NCBI GenBank assembly: GCA_964475135.1 | Contig: CAYYWL010000005.1 | Location: 1 to 64,000, forward strand | Length of the DNA stretch: 64,000 bases | DNA from: TMED14 sp964475135 | GTDB taxonomy: Bacteria; Bacteroidota; Bacteroidia; Flavobacteriales; Schleiferiaceae | Direction: 5' to 3' | Shown: positions 1-10,300 of the stretch, piece after piece | How positions within the stretch are numbered: the stretch's first letter is position 1 | Layout: each line of letters starts with the position of its first letter | Notes under the pieces: model-generated | Databases searched by the model: none | Seen by the model: the letters and a program-made list of their open reading frames with translations, nothing else | What the model was told of the DNA's origin: nothing | Program-made: the position numbers and the translations under genes

Positions 1-334
<334 letters not shown>

Positions 335-499
335 AGAATTGTTTGACTTATGGCTCTCAAGTACTCCTCAAAGGGAATCTATTCGGGTTGAACAATCTTT
401 CGATTTCACAATATGTTAAAGAACGTTGAAGTCTTGCTTCCGTCTCCCCCTCAGAGCCCGGCGTCCTTATCGGTGCGCCGTTGTTTCCGTTTGGGGTTG

Positions 500-529
500 C
501 AAATGTAGAACGACTTTTTATTCCTGCAA
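500..529 (-). promoter_or_regulatory. rRNA operon promoter (flavobacterial -33/-7 type)
   Basis: On the minus strand a perfect Bacteroidota -7 element TACATTTG (507-500) is preceded, after 19 nt, by TTG (529-527). This fits the published TTG-N17-23-TAnnTTTG consensus. Just upstream (about 540-557) is an A/T tract resembling an UP element, as expected for a strong rRNA promoter. The implied leader to the 16S 5' end is about 160 nt and contains a small GC hairpin (459-480). The transcription start was not observed. Confidence 0.6.
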
Positions 530-565
530 TACCCCTTGCAAAATTTTTTTTCTTAAATCCATCAA

Positions 566-584
566 CTCGCTGAAATGCAGCGAG
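566..584 (-). terminator. Hairpin between the SDR gene and the rRNA promoter
   Basis: A perfect 7-bp stem (CTCGCTG / CAGCGAG) with a 5-nt loop sits 10 nt past the SDR stop codon and upstream of the rRNA promoter on the same strand. It is well placed to stop read-through from the SDR gene into the rRNA operon. The T-tract after it on the minus strand is weak, so terminator function is inferred. Confidence 0.45.
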
Positions 585-593
585 AAAAATTTT

Positions 594-1253
594 CTATGGG
601 TTTGATTTTGCCCACGCGATTACTTGCCCAGCCTGGGTTTTATGACCGTTCACGGCAAAATGAGCTATTGACGAACCCATCGTTTGAGGGTCCACCGGAG
701 CCTCATATCCCGGAAATGCCTCTGCCAACATCTCTGTTTGGACGGCACCAAGGCACAAAGCATTGAACGAGAAACCCTCTGGACCGAGTTCAGACTGCAA
801 ACTTTCTGCGAGTCCAGCCATTGCCATTTTGCTCGTAGAGTAGGCTAATAGACCTGGATACTTTGACGCCCCCTGGTATCCCCCCATGCTACTAATGAAT
901 ACAACATGTGCTCCGGGCGCGAGATTGGGAAGCAACGCTTGCACCAAAAGCGCTTGACCCGACCAATTGGCAGCTGCCATTAAATCAAAATCTGTGGGGG
1001 AGAGCTCGCGGAATGGTCGATTCACTAATGCTCCCGCATTCAGAATCACTCCGTCGAACATAAGTCCATTAAGGTTTGAACTGAACTGGGCTAGGGATTC
1101 CGTCGAAGTATAGTCCAAAGTATAGGTTGTACATCCACTCAATTCAAAATGAGTCCGAGAAGTCGCATGCACCTCATGCCCTATTTCAAGCAAACTCAAT
1201 GCGGTTTCTCGGCCAATCCCACGAGAGGCTCCGGTTATCAGAAATCGCTTCAT
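594..1253 (-). CDS. SDR family NAD(P)-dependent oxidoreductase
   Basis: A short-chain dehydrogenase of 219 aa, predicted cytoplasmic. The N-terminal Rossmann motif TGASRGIG binds the NAD(P) cofactor. The structural NAG motif (LNAGA) and the catalytic Ser plus YxxxK (YSTSK) follow in the expected order. The length fits a small classical SDR. I chose the ATG at 1253, directly before MKRFLITG; an in-frame extension upstream shows no conserved residues. The substrate cannot be read from the sequence. It lies 117 nt downstream of feoB on the same strand, without a clear promoter in between, so it may be transcribed with feoAB or alone. It ends just upstream of the rRNA operon, separated by a hairpin. 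Confidence 0.85.
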   Translation of the reverse strand: MKRFLITGASRGIGRETALSLLEIGHEVHATSRTHFELSGCTTYTLDYTSTESLAQFSSNLNGLMFDGVILNAGALVNRPFRELSPTDFDLMAAANWSGQALLVQALLPNLAPGAHVVFISSMGGYQGASKYPGLLAYSTSKMAMAGLAESLQSELGPEGFSFNALCLGAVQTEMLAEAFPGYEAPVDPQTMGSSIAHFAVNGHKTQAGQVIAWAKSNP

Positions 1254-1370
1254 ACGGATTGTTTGGGTGAACATCCACAGGTATGGGAACAATTTGGTTG
1301 CGGAATGATCCGCATCACAAGTGCGGTCACGCTCCACCAAAATGCCGTCCAAAGAAGAATTGCAGTCATA

Positions 1371-3398
1371 TTATAATGTAAGATACGAAATCAGGCGAAA
1401 GGCGACCCAAGCGGCAGCGTAGGCCACCGCGGCATAGGCCGAAAACTGAACGATCGCAAATCGCCAACTCCTGGTTTCGCGGACGACTACTGCAAGGGTA
1501 CTCATGCACTGAAGCGCGAATGCATAAAAGATGAGGAGCGAAACTCCCACCGCCAAATTGAAATAGGGTTTGCCGGTATTGGGGTTGATTTCGTCGGCCA
1601 TCCGAGCGCGAACGGGCGCAATGTCGTCGCCATCTACACTATATAGTGTGGCCATGGTTCCGACAAAGACCTCACGCGCCACAAACGACGAGGCGATGGC
1701 CACCGAAATCTTCCAATCGTAACCGAGGGGCGCCAGCGCGGGCTGAATTCCGCGGCCAATACTCCCCAAGTAGCTTTCTTCGATGGGCATAGGCTCGTAG
1801 CTAGCGCTAAAGTCGGGCAGTCCTTTGGGACCACTGTTCGCCAAAAACCAAAGGACGATGCTAATGGAGACAATGATTTTTCCCGCCTCAACCACAAACG
1901 AGCGCGAGCGAGTCCATACTGCGGTGGCGACGTTGCGCGCAATGGGCATGCGGTAGGGCGGCATTTCCATTAGAAAGTGTGCGGCTTTTTGCTGCGGAAC
2001 TATGCGGTTCAGAAGCGCCGATCCCACAAGGGCTGCGGCGAATCCCAATGCATACAGCCCGAAAAGAGTTAGTCCTTGAAGGCTGATTCCGAGCCACGGT
2101 GTGTTGGGCACAACCAAGCCAATGATAAGTGCGTACACAGGGAGGCGCGCTGAGCAGGTCATCAAGGGTGTTACCGCAATGGCCAGCCAGCGCTCGCGGG
2201 CGGATTCCATGTTTCGGGTACTCATCACGGCCGGAATTGCGCACGCGGTTCCGCTCACCAATGGAACAACCGACTTACCGCTCAGGCCAAAGGGCCGCAT
2301 AAAGCGGTCCATGATAAAGACAACCCGAGCCATGTAGCCGGTTTCTTCGAGCAAGGCGATCGAGAAAAAGAGCAGGGCAATTTGGGGCAAAAAGATCAAG
2401 ACTCCGGCAATACCCGGGAGCAGTCCACTTGTAATGAAGTGGTTGAGAAATCCGCTGGGAAGCACCCCATGAAGCCAAGAGGCCAAATTAGCGATTCCGC
2501 CATCGATGGCATCCATTGGGACGGACGCCCCATAAAAAAGCGCCTGAAAGAGGACGAACAGCACCCCAAAGAGAAAGACACTTCCCCAAATAGGATGTAC
2601 GACGATGCGGTCAAAACGAGCCGCTGCTCGGCGATCGCGTACCGGGTCGTAGTGGTACACCTTGCGCAGCCATTGGTTTACCCAGCGGTAGCGCTGGATT
2701 GCTTCGTCGGCACGGGCGCGTTCGGGGCTTCGACCCGAGGCACGCACACTTTCGGCGAAGTCCGGATCACTTAATCCATCGAGCCAGGCGCGGTACGTCA
2801 AGCCCGCACCAATGCATTCCTGCTTTTTGTGAAGCCAGGGCAAGTGAGCACCGGCGGGCTGAAAGAATGGACCTTGCGTGCTTGGCTTTGCGGAAAGGAT
2901 GGCCTCTTGGAGTTGGTCAAACCCGAGCCCTGTGCGGCTGTTGACGGGGACCACTCGCACGCCCAGTGCTGCTTCGAGCGCGGGAATATCGAGTTGGGCT
3001 CCCCTTCGCTCCATTTCGTCCACCATTGTGACAGCAAGTACTGCTGGGAATCCCAGGTCTAGAACCTGAGTGAATACAAAGAGGCACGTCTTGAGGTTGG
3101 TTCCGTCTGCCAGGCCTACAACGACATCGGACCGCTCAGTGTCGGAATTCGTAGTAAGGGCCTGCATCACCACTCGTTCATCATCCGACGAAGGGTGCAA
3201 ACTGTATACCCCGGGCAGGTCGATGACCTCAGCTAATGCACCCGCACCAATTTTGGCGAGACCCACGTGCTTCTCCATCGTGACACCCGGATAGTTCCCC
3301 ACCTTTTGGTTGAGGCCGGTAAGTCGGTTGAAGAGCGACGACTTACCCGTGTTCGGTCTACCTACCAAGGCAACCCTAAGCGCGCGCTTAGCCGACAT
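1371..3398 (-). CDS. feoB: Ferrous iron transport protein B
   Basis: FeoB is an inner-membrane Fe(II) transporter with an N-terminal GTPase domain. In this 675-aa protein G1 is GRPNTGKS (residues 13-20) and G3 is DLPG (60-63). Several hydrophobic helices from about residue 265 onward form the Gate/nucleoside-recognition membrane region, including the conserved stretch around GTACAIPAVM. The G4 position reads TMVD (124-127) rather than the canonical NxxD, so the usual guanine-contacting Asn is Thr. The gene overlaps the 3' end of feoA by 11 nt, indicating translational coupling. The length is within the family range for a FeoB with a separate FeoA. Confidence 0.95.
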   Translation of the reverse strand: MSAKRALRVALVGRPNTGKSSLFNRLTGLNQKVGNYPGVTMEKHVGLAKIGAGALAEVIDLPGVYSLHPSSDDERVVMQALTTNSDTERSDVVVGLADGTNLKTCLFVFTQVLDLGFPAVLAVTMVDEMERRGAQLDIPALEAALGVRVVPVNSRTGLGFDQLQEAILSAKPSTQGPFFQPAGAHLPWLHKKQECIGAGLTYRAWLDGLSDPDFAESVRASGRSPERARADEAIQRYRWVNQWLRKVYHYDPVRDRRAAARFDRIVVHPIWGSVFLFGVLFVLFQALFYGASVPMDAIDGGIANLASWLHGVLPSGFLNHFITSGLLPGIAGVLIFLPQIALLFFSIALLEETGYMARVVFIMDRFMRPFGLSGKSVVPLVSGTACAIPAVMSTRNMESARERWLAIAVTPLMTCSARLPVYALIIGLVVPNTPWLGISLQGLTLFGLYALGFAAALVGSALLNRIVPQQKAAHFLMEMPPYRMPIARNVATAVWTRSRSFVVEAGKIIVSISIVLWFLANSGPKGLPDFSASYEPMPIEESYLGSIGRGIQPALAPLGYDWKISVAIASSFVAREVFVGTMATLYSVDGDDIAPVRARMADEINPNTGKPYFNLAVGVSLLIFYAFALQCMSTLAVVVRETRSWRFAIVQFSAYAAVAYAAAWVAFRLISYLTL

Positions 3399-3615
3399 GG
3401 GGCTCGGTAATTGGAATTAGTTCAGCAAGTTCGCGACGCATGCTCACCAATGTGCCTTGAACGCGAAAGCACAAGGGGTCGCGAAAGGGAGCGGCAAAGA
3501 CGAGCTCCACCTCTTCACCCGGAAGACAGCCCATTTCAAATAGCTTGACCGGCAGCTCTACAGGGGCCTGCAAAATCAAGGCTTTCTGGCCCACGCCGAG
3601 TTCCGACAAGTTCAT
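3388..3615 (-). CDS. feoA: Ferrous iron transport protein A
   Basis: A 75-aa SH3-like FeoA domain protein, the small cytosolic partner of FeoB in ferrous iron uptake. The sequence shows the FeoA pattern: an opening MNLSELGVG, then KLFEMGCLPGEEVEL, then a C-terminal strand with FRVQGTLVSMRRE. I chose the ATG at 3615 over an in-frame ATG 15 nt upstream because the family begins close to this motif. A near-consensus -7 element TACCTTGG (3627-3620) lies 4 nt upstream of the chosen ATG. It is the first gene of feoAB and overlaps feoB. Confidence 0.9.
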   Translation of the reverse strand: MNLSELGVGQKALILQAPVELPVKLFEMGCLPGEEVELVFAAPFRDPLCFRVQGTLVSMRRELAELIPITEPHVG

Positions 3616-3687
3616 TGGTCCAAGGTACAAATGAGGTTGTGCTTTACGAGCGTATTTAGATTCATTCTAACTTTATCAAAAGCTGCT

Positions 3688-3713
3688 AAAAAAGGGCGAC
3701 AGAGCCGCCCTTT
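3688..3713 (-). terminator. Rho-independent terminator of pdhA-pdhC
   Basis: Read on the minus strand, 7 nt past the pdhC stop there is an 8-bp stem (AAAGGGCG / CGCCCTTT) with a 7-nt loop, running into six T residues. This is a classic intrinsic terminator for the pyruvate dehydrogenase operon. Confidence 0.85.
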
Positions 3714-3719
3714 AACTCC

Positions 3720-4985
3720 TTAGAGAATCAGCGATAACGGCCGCTCTAGGTAGCCCTTAACGGTATTCAAAAACGCTGCTCCTGTCGCTCCGTCGATGAC
3801 ACGGTGGTCGCAACTCAAGGTCATTTTCATAACCTGGCCTGGAACGACTGCTCCATTTTTAACGACCGGAACCTCTTGAATTCCGCCCACGGCCAAGATG
3901 GCTGCGTCTGGCGGATTGATGATGGCTGTGAATTCTTCAATGCCAAACATTCCAAGATTCGAAATCGTAAAGGTGTTGCCTGCCCAATCACTGGGCTGGA
4001 GCTTCTTATCCTTCGCTTTTTGTGCGTACGAACGGACTTCTGACGAAATTTCGGCGAGACCCTTTGCGTCGGCATGGCGAACTACTGGGACAAGTAATCC
4101 GTCTTCAACCGCAACGGCTACACCAATGTGAACGTCGTAGTTGGTGCGCACAAAATCTCCCATCCACGCGGAATTTACCGCCGGGTGCTTCTTAAGTGCT
4201 TTAGCCACCGACTTGACCACCAAATCGTTGAATGAAATCTTAACGTCTCCGGCGGAATTAATTTCAGCACGAGCCGCCGATGCTGCAGACATGTCTACGG
4301 CAACCGTCAGGTAAAAGTGCGGTGCGGTGAACTTCGACTCAGCCAAACGCTTGGCGATGGTCTTGCGCATCTGAGATACCGGAGTGTCGGTATGTCCAGA
4401 GCTCGGGTGGTTCACAGGAGCCTGTGCTGCGCCAGCAGCTGGAGCCACGGCAGGTGAAGCTGCCGCAAGTTCAACATCGCGCTTCGTAATGCGACCTCCG
4501 TCGCCCGTTCCTTGTATTCCAGCTAGGTTCACACCCAAGTCGCTCGCGAGCGAGCGGGCTAATGGTGACGCCTTTACACGACTATCACTTGAGGCTACCA
4601 CCTTAGCAGAAGGCGCTGCTGCGTTAGCTACAGCCGTGACCTCGACAACCGCCGGTGCTGGTGCCGACTCAGGCGCAGGTGCAGCCGCGGGGGCGGGAGC
4701 CGCCGCGGTTCCGCCCGAAAGCAGCCCCGAAACATCTTCGCCGGCCTCGCCCAAGATTGCCAAAATGGCATCAACTGGCGCCGTTTGACCCTCCTGAACC
4801 CCGATGTGCAAAAGCACGCCTTCTTGGCCAGGGAAGGCCTCGAAGTCCATGGTCGCCTTGTCGGTTTCGATTTCAGCGAGGAGCATACCCTCAGTGATAG
4901 CGTCGCCCAATTTGGCATGCCACTTCGCGACGACTCCTTCGGTCATCGTGTCGCTCAAGCGGGGCATTGTAATAACTAAGGCCAT
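3720..4985 (-). CDS. pdhC: Pyruvate dehydrogenase E2, dihydrolipoamide acetyltransferase
   Basis: The 421-aa E2 core of the pyruvate dehydrogenase complex transfers acetyl groups to CoA. The N-terminal lipoyl domain carries the lipoylated Lys43 in ETDKATMDFE. An Ala/Pro-rich linker follows (about 88-120). Next comes the peripheral-subunit-binding domain (about 133-168, VKASPLARSLASDLGV...). The C-terminal catalytic domain ends with DHRVIDG, giving His394 and Asp398 as the catalytic pair. There is one lipoyl domain. It starts 3 nt after the pdhA stop, so the two are co-transcribed. No E1-beta gene lies between them; in Flavobacteria pdhB is commonly elsewhere. A 2-oxo-acid specificity other than pyruvate cannot be fully excluded. 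Confidence 0.93.
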   Translation of the reverse strand: MALVITMPRLSDTMTEGVVAKWHAKLGDAITEGMLLAEIETDKATMDFEAFPGQEGVLLHIGVQEGQTAPVDAILAILGEAGEDVSGLLSGGTAAAPAPAAAPAPESAPAPAVVEVTAVANAAAPSAKVVASSDSRVKASPLARSLASDLGVNLAGIQGTGDGGRITKRDVELAAASPAVAPAAGAAQAPVNHPSSGHTDTPVSQMRKTIAKRLAESKFTAPHFYLTVAVDMSAASAARAEINSAGDVKISFNDLVVKSVAKALKKHPAVNSAWMGDFVRTNYDVHIGVAVAVEDGLLVPVVRHADAKGLAEISSEVRSYAQKAKDKKLQPSDWAGNTFTISNLGMFGIEEFTAIINPPDAAILAVGGIQEVPVVKNGAVVPGQVMKMTLSCDHRVIDGATGAAFLNTVKGYLERPLSLIL

Positions 4986-4988
4986 AAC

Positions 4989-5984
4989 TTATTCGGTAAT
5001 AAACGGGTAATCTTGATCCACGTAGACATGCTGCCAAAGCTCTTCGGGCGATGGGTACGGAGATTCCTCGGCAAACTGAACGCATTCCGCGACGAGTTCT
5101 TTGACGCGCGCATCGATGGCCTCGATTTCGGCGTCTGAAGCCCACTTCTTTTTCACGAGGACATCTTTAGCCGTAAGGATGGGGTCGATTTTTTGGTAGT
5201 CCGCAACCTCGTCTTTCGTACGGTAGTGCTGGGCATCAGACATTGAGTGGCCCTTGTAGCGGTAGGTTCGAATTTCGAGGAAGCTCGGCCCTTCTCCGCG
5301 GCGCGCGCGTTCTACGGCCTCATAGACCGCGTCGTACACGACCGCAGGATCCATTCCTTCTACGGGTGCACAAGGCATTTCGTAGCCCAGTCCCAACTTG
5401 TAGATGTCGGTGTGGTTTGCAGTGCGCTCTACCGAAGTTCCCATGGCGTAGCCATTGTTCTCCACGATGAATACCACCGGAAGCTTCCAAAGCATTGCCA
5501 TGTTAAAGGTTTCGTGCAGCGAACCCTGACGCACCGCGCCATCGCCCATGTAGCAGAGGGTAACGTGCTTCTTGCCGAGGTACTTGTCGGCGAACGCCAT
5601 GCCGGCTCCGAGCGGAATTTGACCGCCCACGATTCCGTGGCCGCCAAAAAAGTTGTGCTCTTTAGAGAACATGTGCATCGATCCGCCCTTGCCGCGCGAA
5701 GTGCCGGTTACCTTGCCGAGTAGCTCTGCCATGATTTTGCGTGGGTCCACACCTAGACCAATGGGCTGAACGTGGTTGCGGTACGCAGTGATCATTTTGT
5801 CTCCCTGCTCCATCGCCAAAAGTGATCCGGCAAGTACAGCCTCTTGACCGTTGTACAGGTGAAGGAATCCGCGGATCTTCTGCTGAATGTAGAGCGCTGA
5901 GGTCATGTCCTCAAACTTGCGCCAGAAGAGCATGTCTTCATACCACTTGAGGTAAACCTCTCTGGTGAGCTTCTTTTTTGCCAT
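4989..5984 (-). CDS. pdhA: Pyruvate dehydrogenase E1 component, alpha subunit
   Basis: The 331-aa thiamine-diphosphate-dependent E1 alpha subunit decarboxylates pyruvate together with E1 beta. The TPP/Mg motif is present as GDG (147-149) and NN (176-177). The conserved loop YRYKGHSMSDAQHYRTKDEV follows around 240-260. Early motifs (YNGQEAV, TAYRNHVQPIGLG, GKGGSMHMF) match this family closely. It is the first gene of the pdhA-pdhC operon, with a -7 element 27 nt upstream and a terminator after pdhC. E1 beta and E3 are not in this window. Confidence 0.94.
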   Translation of the reverse strand: MAKKKLTREVYLKWYEDMLFWRKFEDMTSALYIQQKIRGFLHLYNGQEAVLAGSLLAMEQGDKMITAYRNHVQPIGLGVDPRKIMAELLGKVTGTSRGKGGSMHMFSKEHNFFGGHGIVGGQIPLGAGMAFADKYLGKKHVTLCYMGDGAVRQGSLHETFNMAMLWKLPVVFIVENNGYAMGTSVERTANHTDIYKLGLGYEMPCAPVEGMDPAVVYDAVYEAVERARRGEGPSFLEIRTYRYKGHSMSDAQHYRTKDEVADYQKIDPILTAKDVLVKKKWASDAEIEAIDARVKELVAECVQFAEESPYPSPEELWQHVYVDQDYPFITE

Positions 5985-6011
5985 AGTGAATCAGCGCCTG
6001 AATGCGCGGTG

Positions 6012-6019
6012 CAAAAGTA
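6012..6019 (-). promoter_or_regulatory. -7 promoter element of pdhA-pdhC
   Basis: TACTTTTG on the minus strand (6019-6012) matches the Bacteroidota -7 consensus TAnnTTTG and ends 27 nt before the pdhA ATG. No clear TTG is seen at -33, so this rests on the -7 box and its position. Confidence 0.45.
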
Positions 6020-6064
6020 GGTTCCGAATGCGTAACTCGAATCCGTATTTTCTACACTAACCCC

Positions 6065-7267
6065 TTACTTCATAATTTGGTTCAAATCCACTAAAGCACT
6101 GAAGCGAATGGTATTCTCAAGCGGTGAACGCACCGTTTGGTCCGCCGGGAAGAGGTAGGCAAAGTCCAAACCAATCAAATTGTAGCGGATACCAAATCCC
6201 ATGGTGAAAAAGCGACGATTGCCCTTGGTTACGTCCTCGTGCTGGTATCCGGCACGCACAGCAAACTGCTCGTTGTACCAGTACTCCGTTCCGACATTTA
6301 CCATGAATTCACGCATCAGTTCCTTGAATCCGTCGGGTTTTGCGGAGGGATCCCACGATTGGATAATTCCTTGGATTACCCCGACATTGTCGTCCTTGCC
6401 CGCAATAATCTCACTGCGGTCGCCATCGTTGTCGGCATCGAGCAAGTCGAGTGTGGGTTGGGTCGGAACAAGCAATTTGTTGACATCAGTCAGAAAGCTG
6501 ACGCGGTTGTATTTGTCGAGGGTCCAGTTAAACCCTGCTCCACCGCGCAAGTTGGTCGGAATAAAATCCGCAGCACCGCTCTCGCTGTAGCGAATTTTAG
6601 CACCAATATTCGAAAGGGTAAGTCCACCCACCCACTGGCCACGCTGGCCGTCGGGCATGCTGAACTCGTCACCTTGGTAGAACATGCTGACGTCGGTAGC
6701 CACCGTCTGCCCGACTTTGGTTAACTGCCCGCCGACTACCTGGCCTTGGGCGAGGTCTGAAAGGGCATAGCGAAGAGACACCCCGCCTGAAAAATGGTCC
6801 GACAACTGGAGCGCGTAGGCCACATCAAGAGACATCTCGTAGGGTCGGTAGGTGCCCTGCTCTTCTCCCTGCTCGTTGCGGAAGGTGATTTCGCCCAATG
6901 AAAAGTATCGTAAGCTGGCGCCGATTCCGCCCCGCTCGCCGACGCCCGCAGCGACATTGGCAAACATGAGTTCAACATCCGGAACCAAGCGGCGCAACCA
7001 AGGCGTGTAGGACAAGCCACCGTAGGTTTTGCCCTTTCCCACAAAAGCCAGTTTCGCGGGATTCCAAAAAATGGCGTTGGCATCAGGGCTCAATCCGACG
7101 CCTACGTTGGCCATTCCGCCAGAGCGCGCGTCAGGCCCGATGTTGAGCATAGGCATTGCGGTAGTTACCACATTGAGCTCCTCAAGTCGGTCGTAAAAGG
7201 TCTGTGCAGTGGCCGTTGCGCCACCCAATGTAAAGAGGCTGATGCCTAGAATAACGGAATTCTTCAT
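6065..7267 (-). CDS. porV: Type IX secretion outer membrane protein PorV (LptO)
   Basis: PorV is the outer-membrane beta-barrel shuttle of the T9SS. It carries substrates from the translocon to the PorU sortase and is needed for C-terminal signal processing. The 400-aa product has a signal peptide (MKNSVILGISLFTLGGATATAQ). The family hallmark around MPMLNIGPDARSGGMANVGV and NAIFWNPAKLA follows, then alternating barrel strands. A loop around residue 265 (LLDADNDGDRSE) is acidic and EF-hand-like. I chose the ATG at 7267 because it begins the signal peptide. A -7 element TATATTTG ends 9 nt upstream. It follows porU by 25 nt on the same strand, the known porU-porV arrangement. Confidence 0.93.
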   Translation of the reverse strand: MKNSVILGISLFTLGGATATAQTFYDRLEELNVVTTAMPMLNIGPDARSGGMANVGVGLSPDANAIFWNPAKLAFVGKGKTYGGLSYTPWLRRLVPDVELMFANVAAGVGERGGIGASLRYFSLGEITFRNEQGEEQGTYRPYEMSLDVAYALQLSDHFSGGVSLRYALSDLAQGQVVGGQLTKVGQTVATDVSMFYQGDEFSMPDGQRGQWVGGLTLSNIGAKIRYSESGAADFIPTNLRGGAGFNWTLDKYNRVSFLTDVNKLLVPTQPTLDLLDADNDGDRSEIIAGKDDNVGVIQGIIQSWDPSAKPDGFKELMREFMVNVGTEYWYNEQFAVRAGYQHEDVTKGNRRFFTMGFGIRYNLIGLDFAYLFPADQTVRSPLENTIRFSALVDLNQIMK

Positions 7268-7276
7268 AGTAAAGAG

Positions 7277-7304
7277 CAAATATAGGCGCACCCTAGGGCC
7301 GCAA
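7277..7304 (-). promoter_or_regulatory. Promoter of porV at the porU 3' end
   Basis: The minus strand has TTG (7304-7302), 17 nt, then TATATTTG (7284-7277). This matches the flavobacterial consensus exactly in both boxes and in spacing. The -33 box lies inside the last codons of porU. porV may therefore be transcribed on its own as well as by read-through from porU. Confidence 0.6.
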
Positions 7305-10300
7305 AAGGATTAATCGTTCGGCTTCGCGCACCACCTGACCGTCGCTCAGGCGCACCACTACTACATGTGCAGTGTACCAACCGTTGGGAAGGGGGCGGCC
7401 GCTGGGGTCTGTTCCGAACCAATCCGGAGCCGTGAGCACCGAAGACGTCGCCAGACCCGAACACTGCTGCGCCCAAACCACGCGTCCCGAACCATCGCTC
7501 ACCGACCAGTACGCGGCAAGGCTGTCGCCAGACGCGTTGTGCTCGACCTGCCAGTGAACGGTGCCAGGACTCGGATTGGGAAAGAGCCGGACGGCTCCCA
7601 GTTGAAGTTGTGTGCGCGAAACCACGGTAAAGTCAACGCTCGACTGGCTGGGATTATTGTAGGTGTCCCATGCCCGTACGGTAAAACGGTGCGGACCGTC
7701 CGAAAGATTTTGAAACGGCCACGTCGCAGTGCCGCGCTGGTACGTATTCGGATCAGCTTGGTAGCGGTCGTTCATCACAAGTGGGATGCCCCAGTTCTCA
7801 TCTAAAAAGCCTACGAGGTCGTGGCCAATTCCCGTGCCCAAGGCGTTGATTCCGTTGGGGTCCATCAAACGCACGAGGCCAAGAGGATTTGGACCGGTGA
7901 TTCCGCCGGAAGCAAAACTAGTGTCGTCCATGTATACGCGAATCACCGGACCTGTGGCATCAAGTGGCGCATCCGGAGCTAAATCCCCAAGGAATACGCG
8001 CTGGGTCGCCCCTGCTGCATCCCGCTGGTTCGTCGCCGCATAGGCAGACAACTTGCCTCGACCCCAATCCAGTACCAAATCAAGTGGCATTCGCCATTCT
8101 GCGGTAAAGCTGCCCGATTCCACATCCACGGTGCCTTGGTAGGCGCGCTGGTTTCGAAAGGCATAAGCCGTTTGGTAGCCGACATTGTCGTTGTCGAGCA
8201 TCGTCTTGAGTTGGCTCTTATCAAAGAGCTGAATGCGCACGCTTCCGTCAAACGAAGTATCCGTGGCGCCGGACTCGCCTGTGATTCGCCCTCTGATTCG
8301 CACCAAATCCAGTGCACGCAAGCTGTCTGAGGGATCCCAGGCTTGAGTTGTCGGACGAAATACCTCGATGGAATCAAATAAAATCTGCTGTTCGGGGCCG
8401 TTCAAACGCATTGCCGGATCACCGAGCAGGGTAAACCGAAGCTTGTCCCCTGTTTGCACTGAGTTTTTAGCGCTTCGAATAATTTGGCCAAACGTTTTAA
8501 ATCGCCCCTGTTCGCGCTCGAGTACTTTGTTAAAAATGGAATCCGTAAGCAAGGTGGCCCCGCCCACAAATACAGCGCGCGTCGTGGTAAGCATAGCCAC
8601 AGCTCCGCCATTGGGATTCGTGATCAGGTGCTCGCCCGCAGAGGTGCGCAACGGGTCGTCGTAGCGCGAAAACTCGCAGGTCACCGTGATAAAGAGCGGA
8701 AGCTTCGCTCCGTTCGTGAATGACTTACAGTCTTCGAGCTGCAGAATATCCTCACTGGCCCAGTTCACTTCACCGCCGTGCCCCATATATGTCGTGATCA
8801 GGTTCCCCTCTTGAACCGAGCGAAGCAAATCCTCCCGAAGCTTTGGATAGGACTGGTTGCCCGCACTCGAAACTTGTTGGTAGGCGTCGGCATATAGTTT
8901 CGTGACGTTAAATTGCGGATATACGCTGTCAACGCGTTCTGCAATTCGATCTGAAATCAGTGTGAGAATCTGTTCCCAGTCCACATCGACGTCGTCGGAC
9001 ACAAAATCCAACTTTTGGCGCCAGGGGCCCAAAGATTGGGTCGGATCCGCGTAGCGAAGGAGCTTCTGAACCACCGCCTCTGCCTCGTCTACGGAATTGA
9101 CCGGCAAGCGCCCAATCCCCAAGTCGAGGTTGGTCAAGCCTAAAAATCCGCCCTCGCCGTCATCCAGGAACCCAAAAAAGTCATCCGACACAAAGGATGT
9201 TTTAATAGCCATACTCGCCGGTGACTGGTAGGCCGGAACCCAATTTTGGTTGGGATTGAGTGTGCCCTTATAGTCGTAGGATGCGTCCCCAAAGAGCAAT
9301 AGGTACTTAAGATTCGCCGAATCAGAACCGCGGGTCCACAGCATGCGGAGCAAATTGCGAAGCCCCATGATATCCTGAACACCACCCGAAAATTCGCGGT
9401 ACACTTGAGCTACATCAATGACTTGGACGCGAAGCCCATCCGCCCGGTGCTTGGCCGCCAGGCGCTCTGCAGCAGAAACAAATTCAGCGGGACTGTAGAT
9501 AACATAGTCCACTGCGGTTAAGCTGTGAAGGTTTTGGTTCGGAACCAGCGTCCCCAATTGGGGCGTCAGTGCCGACCCTGGGGTAAAGTACCACAGGGTA
9601 TGCCCCACGCCAGGCTCGAGCAGGGGCTGCGTTCCAGTTGAAACCTCAGCGACCTCAATCGAATGATTCTGAACACCAGTGCGCCAAACTCGTGTGCCAG
9701 TCGGAGGCAATGGCAACGTCCTACCCGAAGTACTAGGCTCAAACCGAAAGCTCCGCATACCCCCTTGGTAGACTATCGGTGCATCAGCGTACACGGATAC
9801 CGCGTCGAGCCACGCCGATGCGGATGGGTTTGCGCTGCGTTCAAACGTGAGGTTCACCGTTCCCCAAGGAGTCGCGCTTCCTACTTGGTTCCATGCTTGG
9901 CTTGTCCAGCGTGCATACGTATCTCCGCTCACACCGGACACCGTTTGAAAACTCAGTGCACCAACAAATCCTTGGCCGGTGCGCAGTTCTAACTTGGGCC
10001 CAGAGACCGTTGTTCGACCCGCAGCCGAAAGCGTGAATCGCGCGGTGGATTGGGCATCCAAAAGCCCGAGTCCAAGGTCAATTGTTCGCGCAAGCGTGTA
10101 ATCGAAACTTTCACCCATCCACATTCGGCCGCTTCCGACGAGGTTTACTAAGTCGAGCTCGTGCCACGCCACATGCGTGAAGCGGTCGGTGAACTGAGGC
10201 GACGCTACGGTGGGTCCGTAGGTCGGCATTGGGGTTCCGCCCTCAGTAGCAGTGACGAAGTAGACCTGCTGGTCCGAATACGGATGGGTCGTGCGGATCC

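Noticed and set aside
335..499. tRNA or other RNA gene in the leader between the rRNA promoter and 16S
   Set aside because: No cloverleaf or conserved tRNA T-loop sequence is visible; only a small GC hairpin is present, so it is treated as rRNA leader.
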